The translations under genes were made by a program, and so were the position numbers. From contig CANMPP010000001.1 of NCBI GenBank assembly GCA_947499735.1, positions 620,001-684,000 on the forward strand: 64,000 nucleotides of DNA, in the 5' to 3' direction. The notes under the pieces were generated by a model. It did not search any database and was not told the DNA's origin. It saw only the letters and a program-made list of their open reading frames with translations. Below, piece after piece: positions 60,680 to 64,000 of this stretch. Position 1 is the stretch's first letter. The number at the start of each line of letters is the position of its first letter. Source of the stretch: an uncultured Pelagimonas sp. Its GTDB lineage: Bacteria; Pseudomonadota; Alphaproteobacteria; Rhodobacterales; Rhodobacteraceae.

Positions 60680-61750
60680 ATGGCACAAACATATTCCGGA
60701 CCCGGCGTGTTTAAACGCATACGCGACGATTATTTTTCAACCCGATTGAATACAGTGGTCACTTTGGGCTTTGCTGCTTTTGTGATTTGGGTTGTTTGGT
60801 CCCTCTTTGGTTGGGGCATTCAACAGGCCATTTGGAGCCCCGCAGACAAAGACCATTGCGGTCATGGCAGTGGCGGTGCCTGCTGGGCCGTGATTGCCGC
60901 GCGCTGGCGGTTGATCTTTTTCGGCCTGTTCCCGTTTGAAGAACAATGGCGATCGGGAATTGCATGCGCGGCGATTGTCCTAACGGGTGGTTTATCCTGT
61001 GTGCCTTGGTTCTGGTCCGCCCGCCGTTTAAGCGCGCTGTGGATCATAGGCTTTGCCGTGTTCTACTGTCTTATGCGTGGCGGTTTCTTTGGATTGACGC
61101 TGGTATCCGAACAGAATTGGGGTGGCCTGTCCCTGACGATTTTCATTTTCGCCAGTGTGACACTGATTGGTATGCCCTTGGCGATTGTCTTTGCCTTGCT
61201 GCGACAATCCCGATTGCCTTGGATTGCACGGACCATGGGCGTGGTCATTGATACGATCCGATCCCTGCCATTGCTGTCGATCCTGTTCACATTCGCTATC
61301 GTGATCCCCTTTGTCCTGCCGGGTTGGATGATCGGTGACAAATTATACCGGGTGATTGTTGGCTATGCGTTGTTCTTTGCGTGTTATCAGGCAGAAATTA
61401 TTCGCGGCGGCATTCAGTCTTTGCCAGCAGGACAAGACGAAGCCGCAATGGCGCTGGGCATGAGCTATTGGAACCGCATCAGCTATATCATTTTACCCCA
61501 AGCGTTCCGCAATGCCCTGCCGGCCACAATCAATCAGCTGGTGATCACGTTTAAAGAAACCTCTCTGGTCGTGATTATTGGCTTTTTCGAAATCTTGGCG
61601 TCTGGCAATGCCGCTTATGGCAATGCGGAATGGAACTTTGCCCATGTCGAAGTCTACTGCTTTGTCGGACTGATCTATTTCACCTTCGTCTTTGCGCTGT
61701 CACGATATGGCGCGTATCTGGAACGCCGCATGGCTGTTGTCGAAAGATAG
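60680..61750 (+). CDS. aapM: Amino acid ABC permease, AapM type
   Basis: A 356-residue permease with about eight helices, including the extended N-terminal half of AapM (WIVGFAVFYCLMRGGFFGLTLV-like region) and the docking loop IQSLPAGQDEAAMALGMSYWNRISYIILPQAFR. TIRSLPLLSILF is the counterpart of the AapQ FRNLPLL segment. A short gap of 9 bp leads to the ATPase. Confidence 0.9.
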   Translation: MAQTYSGPGVFKRIRDDYFSTRLNTVVTLGFAAFVIWVVWSLFGWGIQQAIWSPADKDHCGHGSGGACWAVIAARWRLIFFGLFPFEEQWRSGIACAAIVLTGGLSCVPWFWSARRLSALWIIGFAVFYCLMRGGFFGLTLVSEQNWGGLSLTIFIFASVTLIGMPLAIVFALLRQSRLPWIARTMGVVIDTIRSLPLLSILFTFAIVIPFVLPGWMIGDKLYRVIVGYALFFACYQAEIIRGGIQSLPAGQDEAAMALGMSYWNRISYIILPQAFRNALPATINQLVITFKETSLVVIIGFFEILASGNAAYGNAEWNFAHVEVYCFVGLIYFTFVFALSRYGAYLERRMAVVER

Positions 61751-61759
61751 GACACCCCT

Positions 61760-62506
61760 ATGACCAATTCACAATCCGCTGTTCGTATCTCTGATATGGA
61801 TAAATATTATGGGACGTTTCACGCGCTAAAGGGCATCAATCTTGATATCGCCAAAGGCGAAAAGATCGTGATCTGCGGACCCTCTGGTTCAGGTAAATCC
61901 ACACTTATCAGATGTATCAACCGGTTGGAGGAACATCAGGTCGGTTCCATCAATGTGCTGGGGACCGAACTGGATGACAATCTGGACAACATTGATGAAA
62001 TCCGTCGCGAAACGGGCATGGTGTTTCAGCATTTCAACCTTTTCCCCCATATGACGGTTTTGGAAAATTGTATCCTCGCACCGATGCTTGTGAGGAAACA
62101 AGAACGCCATCTTGCAGAACGTGACGCGATGGAGCTTTTGACAAAGGTCAAAATTCCAGAGCAGGCCGAAAAATACCCGGGTCAGTTATCTGGGGGACAA
62201 CAGCAGCGGGTGGCGATCGCGCGCGCGCTTTGCATGAAACCGGCGATCATGCTGTTTGACGAACCAACATCTGCCTTGGACCCTGAAATGATATCCGAAG
62301 TGTTGGATGTCATGGTGGGTCTCGCACATGAAGGTATGACGATGATCTGTGTGACGCACGAAATGGGCTTTGCCCGTCAGGTTGCAGATCGCGTCATTTT
62401 TATGGATGGCGGCGAAGTTATCGAACAAGCCCCGCCAGATCAGTTTTTCGACAACCCTCAACACGAACGAACACAAGCCTTTTTGGGTCAAATACTAGGA
62501 CACTGA
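61760..62506 (+). CDS. aapP: Amino acid ABC transporter ATPase, AapP type
   Basis: A 248-residue ATPase: Walker [27 protein letters not shown], signature [15 protein letters not shown], Walker [15 protein letters not shown] and switch His in [11 protein letters not shown], all of the polar amino acid family. The aminotransferase gene begins 1 bp after its stop. Confidence 0.93.
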   Translation: MTNSQSAVRISDMDKYYGTFHALKGINLDIAKGEKIVICGPSGSGKSTLIRCINRLEEHQVGSINVLGTELDDNLDNIDEIRRETGMVFQHFNLFPHMTVLENCILAPMLVRKQERHLAERDAMELLTKVKIPEQAEKYPGQLSGGQQQRVAIARALCMKPAIMLFDEPTSALDPEMISEVLDVMVGLAHEGMTMICVTHEMGFARQVADRVIFMDGGEVIEQAPPDQFFDNPQHERTQAFLGQILGH

Positions 62507-62507
62507 C

Positions 62508-63434
62508 ATGACAACGGTAAATCTGGATAAAACAACAACACATGACAGCGAACATGATCCACGCAACGACGATATTCTGATCTATGTCAACGGTGAGCTA
62601 AAGCACAAAGGCGAGGCGATGGTGTCGGTCTATGATGCAGGCTTTATGCTGGGGGATGGCATGTGGGAAGGCATGCGGCTGTATAACGGGAAATGGGCCT
62701 TTTTTGACGAGCATATGGACCGTATGTTCAATTCTCTTAAAGCGGTGTCCATCAATTTGGATATGACGCCGGAGGATGTTCTTGCGATCCTGAATGAAAC
62801 GGCCGAAGCAAACGGCATGGTGACCGATGCGCATTGCCGCCTGATGATCACGCGCGGCAAAAAGGCCAAGCCGTTCCAGCATCCCGGCCTTAGCAAATGG
62901 GGCCCAACAGTTGTTGCGATTTTGGAACATTCCAAACCTGTTGATCGCCTGCAATCCGCGGGAATCCGTCTGGCCACTGTTCCGCAGGTGCGTGGCCTGC
63001 CCATGAGCCAAGACGCCAAATTCAATTCTCATTCCAAATTGAACTGCGTCATTGCCTGCATTCAGGCCGAACAAGCGGGCGCAGATGAAGGTTTGATGCT
63101 GGATCCGCATGGGTTTGTGAACACAACAAACGCGTGCAACTTTTTCATCGTGCGCCGCGGTGAGGTTTGGACCTCAACGGGCGATTACTGCATGAAAGGT
63201 GTGACCCGTCAAAAAGTGATCGACCTATGTCGCGACAATGGCATTCCTGTCTTTGAAAAGAACTATTCTCTCTACGAAGCCTATGGCGCGGATGAAGCAT
63301 TTTTGACCGGCACATTTGGCGCGCAAACGCCAGTTGGTGAAATTGATGGTAAAACCATTGGAACCGGGGATCGTCCGATTACCAAGAAAATCCAAGCCTT
63401 GTACAAACAGGCGATTGCCGATGATATCGCGTAA
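62508..63434 (+). CDS. Fold-type IV PLP aminotransferase (D-amino acid/branched-chain type)
   Basis: A 308-residue class IV aminotransferase. The PLP lysine is Lys177 in NSHSKLNCVIA. VYDAGFMLGDGMWEGMRLYNG, EGLMLDPHGFVNTTNACNFFIVRRGEVWT and CMKGVTRQKVIDLC are family marks. The NSHSKLN context is nearer to D-amino acid and omega-type transaminases than to IlvE. In this operon it probably acts on the imported amino acid or a pathway keto acid; the exact donor cannot be told. Confidence 0.85.
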   Translation: MTTVNLDKTTTHDSEHDPRNDDILIYVNGELKHKGEAMVSVYDAGFMLGDGMWEGMRLYNGKWAFFDEHMDRMFNSLKAVSINLDMTPEDVLAILNETAEANGMVTDAHCRLMITRGKKAKPFQHPGLSKWGPTVVAILEHSKPVDRLQSAGIRLATVPQVRGLPMSQDAKFNSHSKLNCVIACIQAEQAGADEGLMLDPHGFVNTTNACNFFIVRRGEVWTSTGDYCMKGVTRQKVIDLCRDNGIPVFEKNYSLYEAYGADEAFLTGTFGAQTPVGEIDGKTIGTGDRPITKKIQALYKQAIADDIA

Positions 63435-63437
63435 CCA

Positions 63438-64000
63438 ATGATCGACGTCATCAATAAAAATGGGCTCGTCCTTGTGGGCTGTGGCTTTATGGGAAAAGCC
63501 CTTTTGCAAGGGTGGTTGGCTGCAGGGGTATCCCCTGCGGCTGTCACCATCATGGATCCTTCACCGTCTGATTGGGTGCTTGCGCAACCCGGTTTGCGCG
63601 TGAATGATACCCCGCCTGTGTCGCCGGCCGTTGTTGTGATCGGTGTTAAGCCGCAAACCATGGACAGCGTATTGCCCAGCTTGGCGTCATTTGGTGGGGG
63701 TGAAACGATCATTGTCTCAATCGTGACAGGTATCGAGATCAAAGCATATGAAGCAGTTTTCGGCCCGCAAACGCCCGTGATCCGCAGCATGCCGAACTTG
63801 CCCGCATCCGTAGGGCAGGGGGTTACTGCGATCTATGGGAATACGGCGGCTGTTGGTGCGCCCATGCAGCTTGCCCAAACCCTGTTTGAGGCCGTTGGCA
63901 CCTGTGTCACACTGGACGACGAAGAGATGTTGCATCTGGTCACAGGTGTCGCCGGATCCGGTCCAGCCTACGCTTTCGCACTGGCTGAGGCGATGGCCAA
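63438..64000 (+). CDS. proC: Pyrroline-5-carboxylate reductase family protein (cut by window edge)
   Basis: The frame is open from ATG 63438 to the window end (187 residues). The Rossmann motif VGCGFMGKALLQGW lies near the start. VVIGVKPQTMDSVLP, IVSIVTGIEI, RSMPNLPASVGQGVTAIY and VTGVAGSGPAYAFALAEAMA follow, the last being the ProC dimer helix. ProC reduces pyrroline-5-carboxylate to L-proline; homologues in catabolic clusters can also reduce other cyclic imines. Given the operon, a specialised role beside a housekeeping ProC elsewhere is likely. Confidence 0.92.
   Translation, partial: MIDVINKNGLVLVGCGFMGKALLQGWLAAGVSPAAVTIMDPSPSDWVLAQPGLRVNDTPPVSPAVVVIGVKPQTMDSVLPSLASFGGGETIIVSIVTGIEIKAYEAVFGPQTPVIRSMPNLPASVGQGVTAIYGNTAAVGAPMQLAQTLFEAVGTCVTLDDEEMLHLVTGVAGSGPAYAFALAEAMA

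Overview
The window looks like a chromosomal segment of a marine alphaproteobacterium of the Rhodobacteraceae (Roseobacter-like). The reasons are moderate GC, AapJQMP-type and PotABCD-type transporters, many FCD-type GntR regulators, TGA-N9-TCA iron boxes and tightly overlapping operons. I saw no rRNA, tRNA, IS element or CRISPR array.

Region 1 (about 1 to 24.4 kb) is mainly a catecholate siderophore island. After a partial enolase-superfamily racemase come a TonB receptor, a complete 2,3-dihydroxybenzoate pathway (entC, entB, entA), the EntD phosphopantetheinyl transferase, a free aryl carrier protein and EntE. Then follow an NRPS with Cy-Cy-A domains, a stand-alone VibH-like condensation enzyme, FepB/FepD/FepG uptake proteins, a second NRPS polypeptide (relic C, carrier, C), FepC and a YbtP/YbtQ-like (IrtAB-like) transporter pair. 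The domain set is that of vibriobactin synthesis, but the VibF equivalent is split into two genes and its domains are partly decayed. A polyamine catecholate of the agrobactin/parabactin kind is the most likely product.

Region 2 (24.7 to 31.3 kb) is an unfamiliar locus: a trypsin/V8-like protease divergent from a regulator (winged helix, TolB-like domain, TPRs), a PAP2/vanadium-haloperoxidase-fold protein with eleven N-terminal Gly-Gly-Tyr repeats, and a cytoplasmic-looking subtilase. Two perfect palindromes lie in the long divergent promoter region. I know of no described system with this composition.

Region 3 (31.4 to 39.3 kb) is a second iron locus: a TonB receptor with an iron-box-like operator over its -10, a two-winged-helix GntR regulator, an alpha/beta hydrolase and a FatB/CeuE-type ABC importer.

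Region 4 (39.4 to 53.8 kb) is a guanidine locus. One guanidine-I (ykkC) riboswitch precedes an ABC permease/ATPase, a GdmH-like guanidine hydrolase, a His-rich protein, a 50-residue His-containing membrane peptide and a metallo-beta-lactamase-fold protein. A second riboswitch of the same class, on the other strand, precedes the substrate-binding protein about 10 kb away. Between them lie a 2-oxoglutarate oxygenase operon with a GNAT and a GntR regulator, and a Pot-type ABC importer with an Asp/hydantoin racemase.

Region 5 (54 to 64 kb) is for cyclic amino acid catabolism: fused aconitase X (cis-3-hydroxyproline dehydratase-like), an XRE-cupin regulator, a pyrroline-2-carboxylate reductase-like enzyme, a GntR regulator with two clear operator copies, an Aap-type amino acid importer, a fold-IV aminotransferase and a partial ProC.
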